Assembly: GCA_937121175.1 (NCBI GenBank)
Contig: CAKZKD010000004.1
Location: forward strand, 124,001 to 188,000
Source of the DNA: an uncultured Flavobacteriales bacterium
Lineage (GTDB): Bacteria; Bacteroidota; Bacteroidia; Flavobacteriales_G; Salibacteraceae
DNA: 64,000 nt
Direction of reading: 5' to 3'
Shown one piece after another: positions 8,660 to 17,900 of the stretch. Below the pieces are notes generated by a model. The model was not told the origin of the DNA, ran no database searches, and was given only the letters and a program-made list of their open reading frames with translations. Every line of letters starts with the position of its first letter. Positions within the stretch are counted from its first letter, which is position 1. A program made the translations under genes and the position numbers.

Positions 8660-10036
8660 ATGCAAAGCGTTAATGATACAATTGTTGCACTGGCAACACC
8701 TCAAGGAATTGGAGCTATAGGAGTAATTCGTCTTTCCGGTCCACATTCTGTTCAAATTTTATCTAAAGTTTTTTCTAAAAATATCTCCTCTGCACAGAGT
8801 CATACCGCTCACTATGGTCAAATAAAAGATGGGAATAGAATTGTTGATGAAGTCTTGGCAACCCTCTTTTTAGATGGAAAAAGCTACACAGGTGAAGAGG
8901 TTGTCGAAGTTTCTTGTCACGGTTCTCAGTTCATTTTACAAGATGTTATTCGTTTATTTATTGAAAATGGTGCCGTTGCAGCAAAGCCCGGTGAATTTAC
9001 ACTCAGAGCATTTTTGAACGGAAAGCTAGATTTGAGCCAAGCAGAAGCGGTGGCTGACCTTATTGCATCGAACTCGGAAGCTGCACACAAAGTGGCCATG
9101 CAACAGATGCGTGGAGGTTTTTCAGACCAAATAAAAGTGCTTCGAACAGATTTGATTCACTTTGCTTCAATGGTTGAACTGGAACTCGACTTCAGCGAAG
9201 AAGATGTTGAATTTGCGAATCGAGATGAATTAAAACAATTGATTTGGAACATTCATATGGTAATTCAAACCTTAATAGAATCATTTAAAAATGGTAACGT
9301 AATTAAAAACGGTGTGCCTGTTGTCATTGCCGGCAAACCAAACGCTGGAAAGTCAACTTTACTCAATACGTTACTAAACGAAGAAAAAGCATTGGTTACG
9401 GAGATTGAAGGTACCACTCGCGATGTTATTGAAGATGAAGTAATTTGGAATGGTGTTGTTTTCCGATTCATTGATACAGCTGGTATCCGAGAAACTACGG
9501 ACGTTGTAGAATCTTTGGGTGTAAAAAAAACTCTAGAAAAAATGCGAGAAGCGGCAATAGTGTGTTATCTGTTTGATGCTGCATCTATCGACCCCAACGA
9601 ATTGAAAAGCATTGTGGGTGCTTTGAAAAAAGATGTTGAGATAAGTAATTCGGAACTCGTATTAATCGCCAATAAAGCCGATCAACTTGAAGAAGAGAAA
9701 AAGGAATTTCTGGAGCATGGCTTCAGCCCAATATTTATCTCTGCAAAAGAAAAAACGAATATTACAGACTTACAAAATCGACTAATGAGTTTGGTGAACC
9801 TTGGCAAGGTTGGCGAGCAGGATATAACCATTACAAACTCAAGGCACTACGAGGCACTTACTGGTGCAAATGATGCACTTATGCGTGCCTACAACGGATT
9901 AGATAGTGGACTTTCTGGTGATTTATTGGCTGCCGATATTCGTCAATCACTATTTCATCTTGGAGAGATTACAGGCGAAGTAACAACAGATGACTTATTG
10001 GATAACATATTTTCAAAATTCTGTATCGGAAAATAA
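8660..10036 (+). CDS. mnmE: tRNA modification GTPase MnmE
   Basis: MnmE works with MnmG to install the (carboxymethyl)aminomethyl group on wobble uridine 34 of certain tRNAs. The 458-residue protein has the N-terminal tetrahydrofolate-binding domain (TIVALATPQGIGAIGVIRLSG), a helical middle and an inserted Ras-like G domain: GKPNAGKS at 225-232, TTRD at 252-255, DTAG at 272-275, NKAD at 338-341. It ends in the conserved FCIGK with the functional cysteine. A TTG at 8633 lies inside the upstream gene; ATG 8660, 2 bp after that gene's stop, matches the normal N-terminus. A GC-rich hairpin follows. Length and motifs are normal. Confidence 0.97.
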   Translation: MQSVNDTIVALATPQGIGAIGVIRLSGPHSVQILSKVFSKNISSAQSHTAHYGQIKDGNRIVDEVLATLFLDGKSYTGEEVVEVSCHGSQFILQDVIRLFIENGAVAAKPGEFTLRAFLNGKLDLSQAEAVADLIASNSEAAHKVAMQQMRGGFSDQIKVLRTDLIHFASMVELELDFSEEDVEFANRDELKQLIWNIHMVIQTLIESFKNGNVIKNGVPVVIAGKPNAGKSTLLNTLLNEEKALVTEIEGTTRDVIEDEVIWNGVVFRFIDTAGIRETTDVVESLGVKKTLEKMREAAIVCYLFDAASIDPNELKSIVGALKKDVEISNSELVLIANKADQLEEEKKEFLEHGFSPIFISAKEKTNITDLQNRLMSLVNLGKVGEQDITITNSRHYEALTGANDALMRAYNGLDSGLSGDLLAADIRQSLFHLGEITGEVTTDDLLDNIFSKFCIGK

Positions 10037-10037
10037 A

Positions 10038-10061
10038 AAAGGGGGGACTCCTCCCCCCTTT
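10038..10061 (+). terminator. GC-rich hairpin terminator after mnmE
   Basis: A perfect 9-bp stem (AAAGGGGGG / CCCCCCTTT) with a 6-nt loop begins 1 bp after the mnmE stop. The T tract is only three bases on the plus strand and six A precede the stem on the other side, so it could also work in the reverse direction. Confidence 0.7.
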
Positions 10062-10201
10062 CACTCCAACCATGAAAACAATCTAATTACTCCTAACTAG
10101 ACTGCTTGCTACTAAAACAATCACTGAAGGTTTGTAAGAAAACAACCAGTTGCAGAATAGGTTGAAAACCATCTCGTAATTATTTGTTAAAATTGAATAT
10201 T

Positions 10202-10411
10202 ATGAAAAACGAAATTGTACAATCACTTTCTACTACTAAAATGCCGTATGGAAAGTATAAAAACACTGTGCTTAAAAAATTACCTGTTTCCTATTTGGAA
10301 TGGATGGCAAGGGAACAGGCTTTTCCGAAAGGAAAATTAGGTATGCAACTACACACTTTATATGAAATTAAACTAAATGGGCTTGAGAAACTCTTCAATT
10401 ATCCCCCTTAA
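10202..10411 (+). CDS. DUF3820 family small protein
   Basis: This 69-residue protein matches the DUF3820 pattern: MPYGKYKNTVLKKLPVSYLEW followed by a short helical tail (quoted here as MPYGKYKNT and LPVSYLEWM). Family members are small cytoplasmic proteins of unknown function, sometimes fused to or near nucleases. The frame is open from a TTG at 10184, but ATG 10202 is the better start. Its 3' end overlaps the convergent PAS/HisKA gene by 17 bp, leaving no room for a separate terminator. It stands alone after the mnmE hairpin. Confidence 0.8.
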   Translation: MKNEIVQSLSTTKMPYGKYKNTVLKKLPVSYLEWMAREQAFPKGKLGMQLHTLYEIKLNGLEKLFNYPP

Positions 10412-11903
10412 AAACACTTGCCTTAGTTTCATTTTTTATAAATCCATCACCCGTTTTTATCGGTCCTCGCACCACTTTGTCCGACTTAGCAACAATTTGT
10501 TTAACCACGTCATCCAATTGCTCCGTAGTTTGCGCCAAATAAATTAACAACTTCTCGATTGAACTGCCTGACGCATTCTCCGATTTAATTAAATCTACTA
10601 GGCCTAAAATATTTACCACCGGAGGTCTCAGCAAATGCGATTGAGTCCATGCTATCTCCTGAAAGCGGTTGTTTTGATTTTCAATTGACTTTAAGTATTC
10701 TTTAGTAGCGGTGACATTTCGGGCAGCACCAATGAGTTTTATTGCTTTACCTTCTTTATCCCTTACTATTGAGGCGTTATCATTTATCCAAATATATTCT
10801 TCACCTTTATCTTTTACCCTATAATCACACTGCCAGATATTGACGTCACTACTTGAAAAGACAACTTGAAGTGAATCTTCAAATTTCTGCTGTTCACTTG
10901 GGTGAATTTTTGAAACCATATCATTGAAGGTGAGTTCTTTTTCGGATGTTAGTTTGAAATTCGAATTTATATCAGTTTTGGCGTAGATAATTACATTTTT
11001 TATCAGATCATATTCCCAAATCACATCTTTGGTTGCTTCTATAACTTTTTGGTATCGCGTATCCGATAAGGTTAATTCTAACTCAAGTTTTTTTCGTTCA
11101 GTTATATCCTGAAAAGTCCCGTAAACCAAAAGTGGCACTCCGTGAAATTTATGAATACTACCTTTTGAATTAACCCATAGTTTGTTTCCTTTTGCCGTTT
11201 CAATTTCGAGGTCTAAGTCATAAGAAACTCCTGATTCTAATAAGCGTTTAAAACATGTTTCTATTTTTTCTCTCGTTTCCCCTTCTAGGTAAAAACCAAT
11301 TGCTTCAGAAACATTTGGTTTATAGGCGTCTGACACCTCGTGAATTTCTTTCGTTATTCTGGACCAATAAAGCTCTTCGCGAACAACATTGTATTCCCAC
11401 TTCCCTACAGCAGCAACATCCTCCGAGTCATCAACATAAGTCTTGACTCTTCGTTCAGGTTTTCGATTATTAGCCAGATCAATCAATTTGGATAAAACCA
11501 GCTTGGAATTATTCAGTTCACTTGAATCAATAATCTCCTTAGCTCCGCATTTCACCAGTTCTACAACATGGTGAACGGGCATAAAACGGGCGAGAAAAAC
11601 AATATTAGTGGTTGGACAAATTTCACGACATCGATCAAGAAGTAATTTATTTGCAACTAGATTTTCACTCGCTTCCAAAATAATTAATTTGGGAAAGTTT
11701 TTTAGTAACGTGTCCTCGATTTCTTGAGTACGCGATGATTCTACGAATTTGTAAGGTAGTCCAATGTTTTTCAATAAAGGCTCTATTACGTCAAACCCAA
11801 AGAACCGTTGGATACATAAAATGTCGATATTGCCTTGTTTCAATCCCACAATTTGAATATTCGAAATAAAAATTGGTTTTTTATTAAAACTAAAAGTAAG
11901 CAT
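10395..11903 (-). CDS. Receiver-like / PAS / HisKA signalling protein lacking the ATPase domain
   Basis: The 502-residue cytoplasmic protein begins with a receiver-like fold (~20-145) in which the usual phospho-Asp position after the beta strand LIIL is Glu-77. Two PAS domains follow (~160-275, ending DITERKKLELEL, and ~280-405, ending ARNVTATKEYL). Then comes a HisKA-type helix, WTQSHLLRPPVVNILGLVDL, with candidate phospho-His 423. The protein stops 79 residues later, with no N, G1 or G2 boxes of a HATPase. It is therefore not a self-sufficient kinase; it may be phosphorylated by another kinase or act as a dimeric sensor. It lies 46 bp after the LtaS-like gene and may end the adhesin operon or have its own weak promoter. 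Confidence 0.8.
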   Translation of the reverse strand: MLTFSFNKKPIFISNIQIVGLKQGNIDILCIQRFFGFDVIEPLLKNIGLPYKFVESSRTQEIEDTLLKNFPKLIILEASENLVANKLLLDRCREICPTTNIVFLARFMPVHHVVELVKCGAKEIIDSSELNNSKLVLSKLIDLANNRKPERRVKTYVDDSEDVAAVGKWEYNVVREELYWSRITKEIHEVSDAYKPNVSEAIGFYLEGETREKIETCFKRLLESGVSYDLDLEIETAKGNKLWVNSKGSIHKFHGVPLLVYGTFQDITERKKLELELTLSDTRYQKVIEATKDVIWEYDLIKNVIIYAKTDINSNFKLTSEKELTFNDMVSKIHPSEQQKFEDSLQVVFSSSDVNIWQCDYRVKDKGEEYIWINDNASIVRDKEGKAIKLIGAARNVTATKEYLKSIENQNNRFQEIAWTQSHLLRPPVVNILGLVDLIKSENASGSSIEKLLIYLAQTTEQLDDVVKQIVAKSDKVVRGPIKTGDGFIKNETKASVFKGDN

Positions 11904-11949
11904 TTAAAGTGCAATACCGATAAAATGCAAAAAAATAGGATATATTACT

Positions 11950-13851
11950 TTATGAAATGACTCTTAGGAACATCCGGTTATTGGAAACCCTAGTGTGGTG
12001 TTGTTGGATGTATGCTTTAATTCTATTTTCCATTAGGTTCAGTTTAGGCTCTAACTCTTTCGTCACTGCCAGGTTATGCACTAAGGCAGGATCTATTTTA
12101 TAATTATATAGTCCAAGAACTTTTTCACTATCAAAAAGCATCACATGGTCTTTATCCAAAATTTGATATATGCCATTAACAAAATGGATAACCATATTAT
12201 CTTCCGTAAGTTTTGAAATTGGCGTTCCCCAGTTCACAAATTTACCCCTGTAATTGGCGTAGTCTAAAATTGTTGCGGACACATCCACATGAGAAAAAGG
12301 AATTTCGATTGTATCACCTTCCACTTTCGCACCATCAATAATAGCTAAAGGCACTGCATATAACCCTACCCTGTTTTGATACCAGCTACTTGCGTTTTTT
12401 TGACGTTCATTAGAAAATGACTCTCCATTCAGCGTGTGATCCGCGGTGATAATGAAAATTGTATTCTTAAACCACTTTTTCTGTGCATTGCTTTTAAAAA
12501 ACTCTCCAATACTCCAATCAGCATACATCATAGATTTAAAAAATGGATTTGGAGAATCAAAACTGTCCACGAGTTCCGTAGGCACATGGAAGGGATGATG
12601 CGAACTGAGGCTAAAAAAAGTGTAAAAAAAAGGACCGAGGGTTGTATCAATAACTTCGGTAAACTGTTCGAGCATTCTGTGATCATAAATCCCCCAATGC
12701 CCATCATCATGTTCTGGATAATTATAAGTTTCTTTACTATAATACTCTTGGTATCCGACCTTTTTAATAAATTCTTCCCATTTTAACATGTCTCTTGAAC
12801 TCCCATTAAAAAAAGCTGTTTTATAGCCTAAACTCGTTAGCATTAAAGGAATTCCATTGATATTATTTCCGGCATAAGATGAATACAAGTAGGGTTCATT
12901 CATCAGAGCTGGAATACCCGAATTAAGGGCTACAAGTGCCTGACTTGAACGTCGTCCATTAGCAAATGCATTTGTGAATCGAATTCCATGGTTAAAAATA
13001 GAGTCGAGATTTGGAGTGTACCCCTTGTTTCCTGTATAACTGCTGAAGTATTGTTTAGAAAAACTTTCCATAATTAGCAATACAATATTCTTAGGCTTTT
13101 CACCAGCATCTTTAAGTAGCTCTTTTTCTACCTGTACTATTTCTGACAATTTTTCTATTTTAAAATAGGTAGGAACTTCCAACGACCTAGTAAACCAACT
13201 GTAAATGAGTGTATAAGGGCTATTTGTTACCAGCGCAACATCGTTTGGATGAATATGCAAAGAAGCCGAAGAAGGGCTTAATGGTCTGCTATTCGTTACG
13301 CCACCTCTCATACCTATTATTAACAACCCTACTCCTATCACAAAAAGCATTATCCTGCTCAAAAGACCCATTGAGGACTGTTGTATCACATACTTGTTCA
13401 ATCGTAGTAGAGCCAACACAAAAAATAAGAAAATGGGAAAAATGTACCAATAATCGGATACGAACGAACCTAACAGGCTTGGCAGCGCAGAGAGTAAACC
13501 AAAGACTTCACTATCAATTCTTTTTCCATTAAACGGATAAAAAACCAGATCTGCTGTATGAATTGCCATGGCAAAACCATTCAGTGACAAAAACATGAAG
13601 CTTAATGGTTTCGAAATTTTTTTGAAGGTCATTAACTGAAACGGCAATAACCATACAAGAATGTAAATTGAGTTAATGATAAGAATAGCACTTATGTCAA
13701 ACCGTAATCCGCCATAAATGATTTGAATCCATTCAACTAAATCATACGACGCAAAACTTTGACTATTAAATGCATAAAAAAGCAGCCTGAGAAGGGTGTA
13801 ACAACCGAGAATTGCTCCTAACCGAATAACCAATGAAAAATAGTATCCCAC
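11950..13851 (-). CDS. LtaS-like membrane sulfatase/phosphoglycerol transferase family protein
   Basis: The 633-residue protein has five N-terminal membrane segments (to about residue 180) and a large periplasmic sulfatase-fold domain. Metal and catalytic-site motifs are visible: LIMESFS with Glu-262, the nucleophile region NGRRSSQAL with Ser-302/303, GHWGIYDH around 384-391, SSHHPF at 416-421 and TADHT at 469-473. In LtaS and OpgB-like enzymes these residues transfer phosphoglycerol or similar groups from lipids. In a Gram-negative the acceptor is unlikely to be classical lipoteichoic acid. The start is GTG 13851, 6 bp after the PorP/SprF stop; a TAA directly upstream leaves no earlier start. 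Linkage to T9SS cargo suggests an envelope-modifying role, which is inference. Confidence 0.85.
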   Translation of the reverse strand: MGYYFSLVIRLGAILGCYTLLRLLFYAFNSQSFASYDLVEWIQIIYGGLRFDISAILIINSIYILVWLLPFQLMTFKKISKPLSFMFLSLNGFAMAIHTADLVFYPFNGKRIDSEVFGLLSALPSLLGSFVSDYWYIFPIFLFFVLALLRLNKYVIQQSSMGLLSRIMLFVIGVGLLIIGMRGGVTNSRPLSPSSASLHIHPNDVALVTNSPYTLIYSWFTRSLEVPTYFKIEKLSEIVQVEKELLKDAGEKPKNIVLLIMESFSKQYFSSYTGNKGYTPNLDSIFNHGIRFTNAFANGRRSSQALVALNSGIPALMNEPYLYSSYAGNNINGIPLMLTSLGYKTAFFNGSSRDMLKWEEFIKKVGYQEYYSKETYNYPEHDDGHWGIYDHRMLEQFTEVIDTTLGPFFYTFFSLSSHHPFHVPTELVDSFDSPNPFFKSMMYADWSIGEFFKSNAQKKWFKNTIFIITADHTLNGESFSNERQKNASSWYQNRVGLYAVPLAIIDGAKVEGDTIEIPFSHVDVSATILDYANYRGKFVNWGTPISKLTEDNMVIHFVNGIYQILDKDHVMLFDSEKVLGLYNYKIDPALVHNLAVTKELEPKLNLMENRIKAYIQQHHTRVSNNRMFLRVIS

Positions 13852-13857
13852 TTAAGG

Positions 13858-14913
13858 TTAACTATAAGGTTGTTTTTTCTCACGCTTACCTCCCGGGTCA
13901 AGCTTCGGTTGTTCTTTTTGAAGTTTTTTGAGTGCTTTTTTCTGTTCTTTTACTTTTTTCTTTCGGTATTGCTTAATTTTTCGAGGCAAGTTAATTTTAG
14001 TCTGACGACCATTTTCAATTCCATAAATTAAGGCTATTTCATGTGTTCCAGCGTGGTAGTTTGTCAATTGAGACCCTAATTGAGTATTAAAGGCATAACC
14101 AACTTTAAACAATTTATTTATTCTGTAATTCGCAAGCACAACCATCGAATTTGTGGTGCGGTACGATAATCCAAACCCAATTTGCTCACGATATTCAGCC
14201 ATAGCATTAATATCAACTTGCAAAGCCGAAGCAACTTCATACTTTACTAGTAAAGAAGGTTGCAGTGTAATAAACTTACCAACGTCTTTTTTCCAACCAG
14301 CAGATAAATTGATAGGTAATCTGCGGTAATCGAAACCAATTTTCCCTTTGTTATCTCCTCCTTGTACTGCCTCAAAATGATTATAGAAAATGGTCGGTAG
14401 CGCCAATCCAGCGAAGAATTTTTTATTGTAATAATAGGCACCTCCGGCCATATTTACAGAAAATAATGAATTTGCAGAACCAGCAAAAACTGGATCGTTG
14501 GCAAAATCGGTTTCTATTTGGGTGTAATCACTTTGCACAAACTCAAAACCAGGCGCGGCAGAAAGGGAGAAGAAACTAGTTTTATCAATTCTGAATTTTT
14601 GAGCATAGATACCCGACAATCTAATATTATTGTGAATACCAATATTATCATTGCTTAGAATAATGCCTCCAAAGCGTTTGGGCGAACGCAAGGGCATATT
14701 AAAGTTCATGAATAAACTCGAAGGCGCTCCTTCGTATCCTATCCAGTTTTGTTTAAAAATAAATGCTCCGTTTTTTGCGCCTGATTTGGCAATGGATGCC
14801 GTGTTTATAAAAGGTTGATGTAAAATGTATTGAGAAACCTCACTAGACTGCTGAGAATAGGTATTAATACCTATAAAGAAGAAAACTAATATAGAAGGAA
14901 ACGATCTCAACAT
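13858..14913 (-). CDS. PorP/SprF family type IX secretion outer-membrane protein
   Basis: The 351-residue protein has a signal peptide (MLRSFPSILVFFFIGINTYS) and the family N-terminus: SQYILHQPFINTASIAKSGA, then NWIGYEGAPSSLFMNFNMPL. It continues as alternating beta strands fitting a 14-stranded outer-membrane barrel. Family members pair with T9SS cargo that has type B C-terminal domains, as SprF does for SprB. Here the cargo gene is immediately upstream and its stop overlaps this start by one base. Unusually, the last ~45 residues form a very basic Lys/Gln-rich tail (KQYRKKKVKEQKKALKK) that would lie outside the barrel. Role: export or anchoring of the neighbouring large proteins. Confidence 0.92.
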   Translation of the reverse strand: MLRSFPSILVFFFIGINTYSQQSSEVSQYILHQPFINTASIAKSGAKNGAFIFKQNWIGYEGAPSSLFMNFNMPLRSPKRFGGIILSNDNIGIHNNIRLSGIYAQKFRIDKTSFFSLSAAPGFEFVQSDYTQIETDFANDPVFAGSANSLFSVNMAGGAYYYNKKFFAGLALPTIFYNHFEAVQGGDNKGKIGFDYRRLPINLSAGWKKDVGKFITLQPSLLVKYEVASALQVDINAMAEYREQIGFGLSYRTTNSMVVLANYRINKLFKVGYAFNTQLGSQLTNYHAGTHEIALIYGIENGRQTKINLPRKIKQYRKKKVKEQKKALKKLQKEQPKLDPGGKREKKQPYS

Positions 14914-17900
14914 TATTTAGATTTCATTTCGATAGAACCTTTAATAGGATCTCCATCATTTGTAATCAAAACGTAGTAAAATACTCCATCTCCAATTTTT
15001 TCTGAACCACCAATCCCTTTATTTGCCTGACCTTCCCATTCATTGAGATAAGGGGCTGCTTCAAATATTAAGTTTCCCCATCGATTATAAATGTATAATT
15101 CATTTTCTGGGTAAGCTTCAATTCCTGGTATCACCCACTTATCATTCATACCATCTCCGTTCGGACTAAATCCATTTGGAATAAAGTCATAGGGGTCTCC
15201 TAGCACTCTATAAATTACACTGGCGGTATCGCAAACATTTACACAAACGACATCACAAACTTGGTATTCTAACGTATCATTTCTTCTAAATTCAGGATTT
15301 GGTTCATAATACAAACTTGAAAAAACATCTTGCTTAATTCCTTGTTCTGCTCGAAATTCCGCGGCACTATCTGGCTCATTCACTATCAGAATTTCACCAA
15401 TTAAATCAACCGTATCAGCGCTGTAGGCATCCAAAATATCAATCGTTGTATTTCCTCCTTTTTTTAAGGTAGTGGTAATATTGTTACCAGAAATTATGCT
15501 ACCATCCGACATTTCTACCTTGATACTAGTAGAATCTGAGCAGAGATTGATGTTTGTAACGGTTACATAATACGTTGTTGCGGAATCTTGAACAAAACTT
15601 CTCTGACTTCCGGTACTGTCATTATCCCATAAGTAGGAGATACCACCTTCTGCTTCTATACTGGATTCAATTCCTGCGCAGGCAAATGCTAATGGTTTAA
15701 TCGAGGCAACCGGGCTATACGAAACTTGAATAAAACGTGTTGCCGTGTCTGAGCAACCCGTTGTTGAATAATCATAGATATAGCGGAGACCGACAACAGT
15801 GCCTGTATCACTATTTTGAGGAAGATACTTTGACCCTTTAAATACAGATATTTCATCACCCAAATTATCAAGAAATCGCCCACCAGTTACCGGAGGAGGC
15901 GAAAACAGGGTGTCTCCCATGGCAAATAAATCAATTGAATCAGAATTACAAAGTCTGTTTAAGGTTAATTCTGGATTGAATACTAAGCCATTCAATCTTC
16001 TTACTAATAAACCTGTACTTGCGCTATTAGAACAACCTGTTACAGGGTCTGTGTAAACATATACTACAGAATCTTGGACTCCAGAAATTTCTGGTAAATC
16101 AGTCGGATTTAGAATATCTCCAATGAGTCTATTGTTTCGTACAAAATAATCACCTCCAGTCGGAAATCCACTCGAAATTAGGAAAGCACTGTCATTTTCA
16201 CAAATAGGTGAAATTGCTGAAATTCCCATTCCCGGCAAAGCATTCACCGTCAAATTAGTAGTTGTAGAATCCTCGCAACCATTATTATCTGTAAATTGGT
16301 ATTGTACGGGATGTACTCCAACACCTGCCAATCTTGGAAAAAAATCATTAGACCCTGCACCAACCCATGCACTTGTAAAAACCCCGGTACCATTTGCCGT
16401 TGGAGAAACTGCACTTAGTCTATCCAATTCAACTAAAGAATCATTTGAACATATTTTTACTGTAGTTACAAATGTGACAGTTGGCGTTGAATCAATTTGG
16501 AACACAACTTCAGCTGTATCTGAGCATGAATTGTTATCTGTGTATGAAAATAAAACTGTATCCGATAAACCAATATATGAAGAAGCATCGTATTCACTTG
16601 TCAGGCTATTTACAGCTTTTCCTGAATAAATACCATTTGCCTGATTTCCGCCAGATAAACTAAAAATGGGTGTGTTTTTACAAAATGGAGCCGGTGGAGA
16701 AAAATTAAACGTCACATTTGGTTTTGGATTCAAAATAATATTGGCTGAACTAGAGTTTTTACAGCCAAAAGAATCTATTGCATTATACGTAACTAGGTGC
16801 CCTGGAGAAGGGTTTGCGGGTAAACTATCGCTTCGAAAAACCAAACTATCTTGAATTCCCCATGGTGTTGTCATAGAATAATAGCCTGTTTTGATAGGCT
16901 GAGAGGTGGAAGCAAATTTTAGTGTATCCTTTCGGTCGCCTTGACAATATATTGGGAGTGAACTAAAATTAATGACCGGATTAGCGCGCACTTCAAATAT
17001 TGCAGAATCAACACCAGTACACCCTGTGTTGGGTTCCGTGAAGGTATAAACGATTGTATCTACTCCAATACCAGCATTTATACTAAGGAACGTGCCGAAA
17101 TTGTTGTCTATACCGGTACTACCAGTTAGTGAACCATTCGCAGCTGAATACGTTGGCGAAAGTGGAATCGTAAACACAGAAGTTCCATCGCAAACAATGG
17201 TATCTTTAATTTCATTAAAAGGCTCGGGTTCCACAACAACAGTAACTGTGTCCGAATTCGCAGAACACCTTTTAACAGGATCAGTAATAACCGCATAATA
17301 CTCCTCGGTCGCACCTACTTTAAATGTACTATCTGCAGTTATTCCGGTGAGGCCAATTGCGGAAGCAGTGTTAAACCATTGAAAGGTAACTCCCGAGCTA
17401 TTCTCCGAGCCCAATGTACCAGTATCTCCAAAGCAAACCAGTAAACTATCGGCACCCAAACCTGGCCTTGTATTCGAACTGGTAATACCGTCCGAAATCG
17501 AACAAAATATTTCTTTCGAGATAGCAGAAGCTAAAAATCCATCAAAAAAGCCAGTGCCTTGAGAAGTAAAAAGTCCAGCCTGACCAAAATTAGCCCTTCT
17601 TCTAAATTGCCCTCCAAAGTACATTCTTCCCGAATCTAATTTCATGGTTGTCGCCGACATTATATCCGAGCCAGCTGTCATTACACCACCATGCACTGCG
17701 AATTCTAAAAGACTATTATTCCATGCAAGCAAAAACACATCTTTTTGATTAGATAATGAACTTACAGGGTAAGGGCCAAAAGTCAAATTTGAAGCAAACT
17801 CTCCAAATGCAAATAGATTGGTATCGGCCTCTAAATTGGTGATTTTTTCAGTTAATACTCCGCCGTATTTTTTCAATAAAACTGCATTAAAACTGGAATT

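Noticed and set aside
12436..12786. Plus-strand 116-residue open frame
   Set aside because: Antisense to the conserved catalytic part of the LtaS-like gene.
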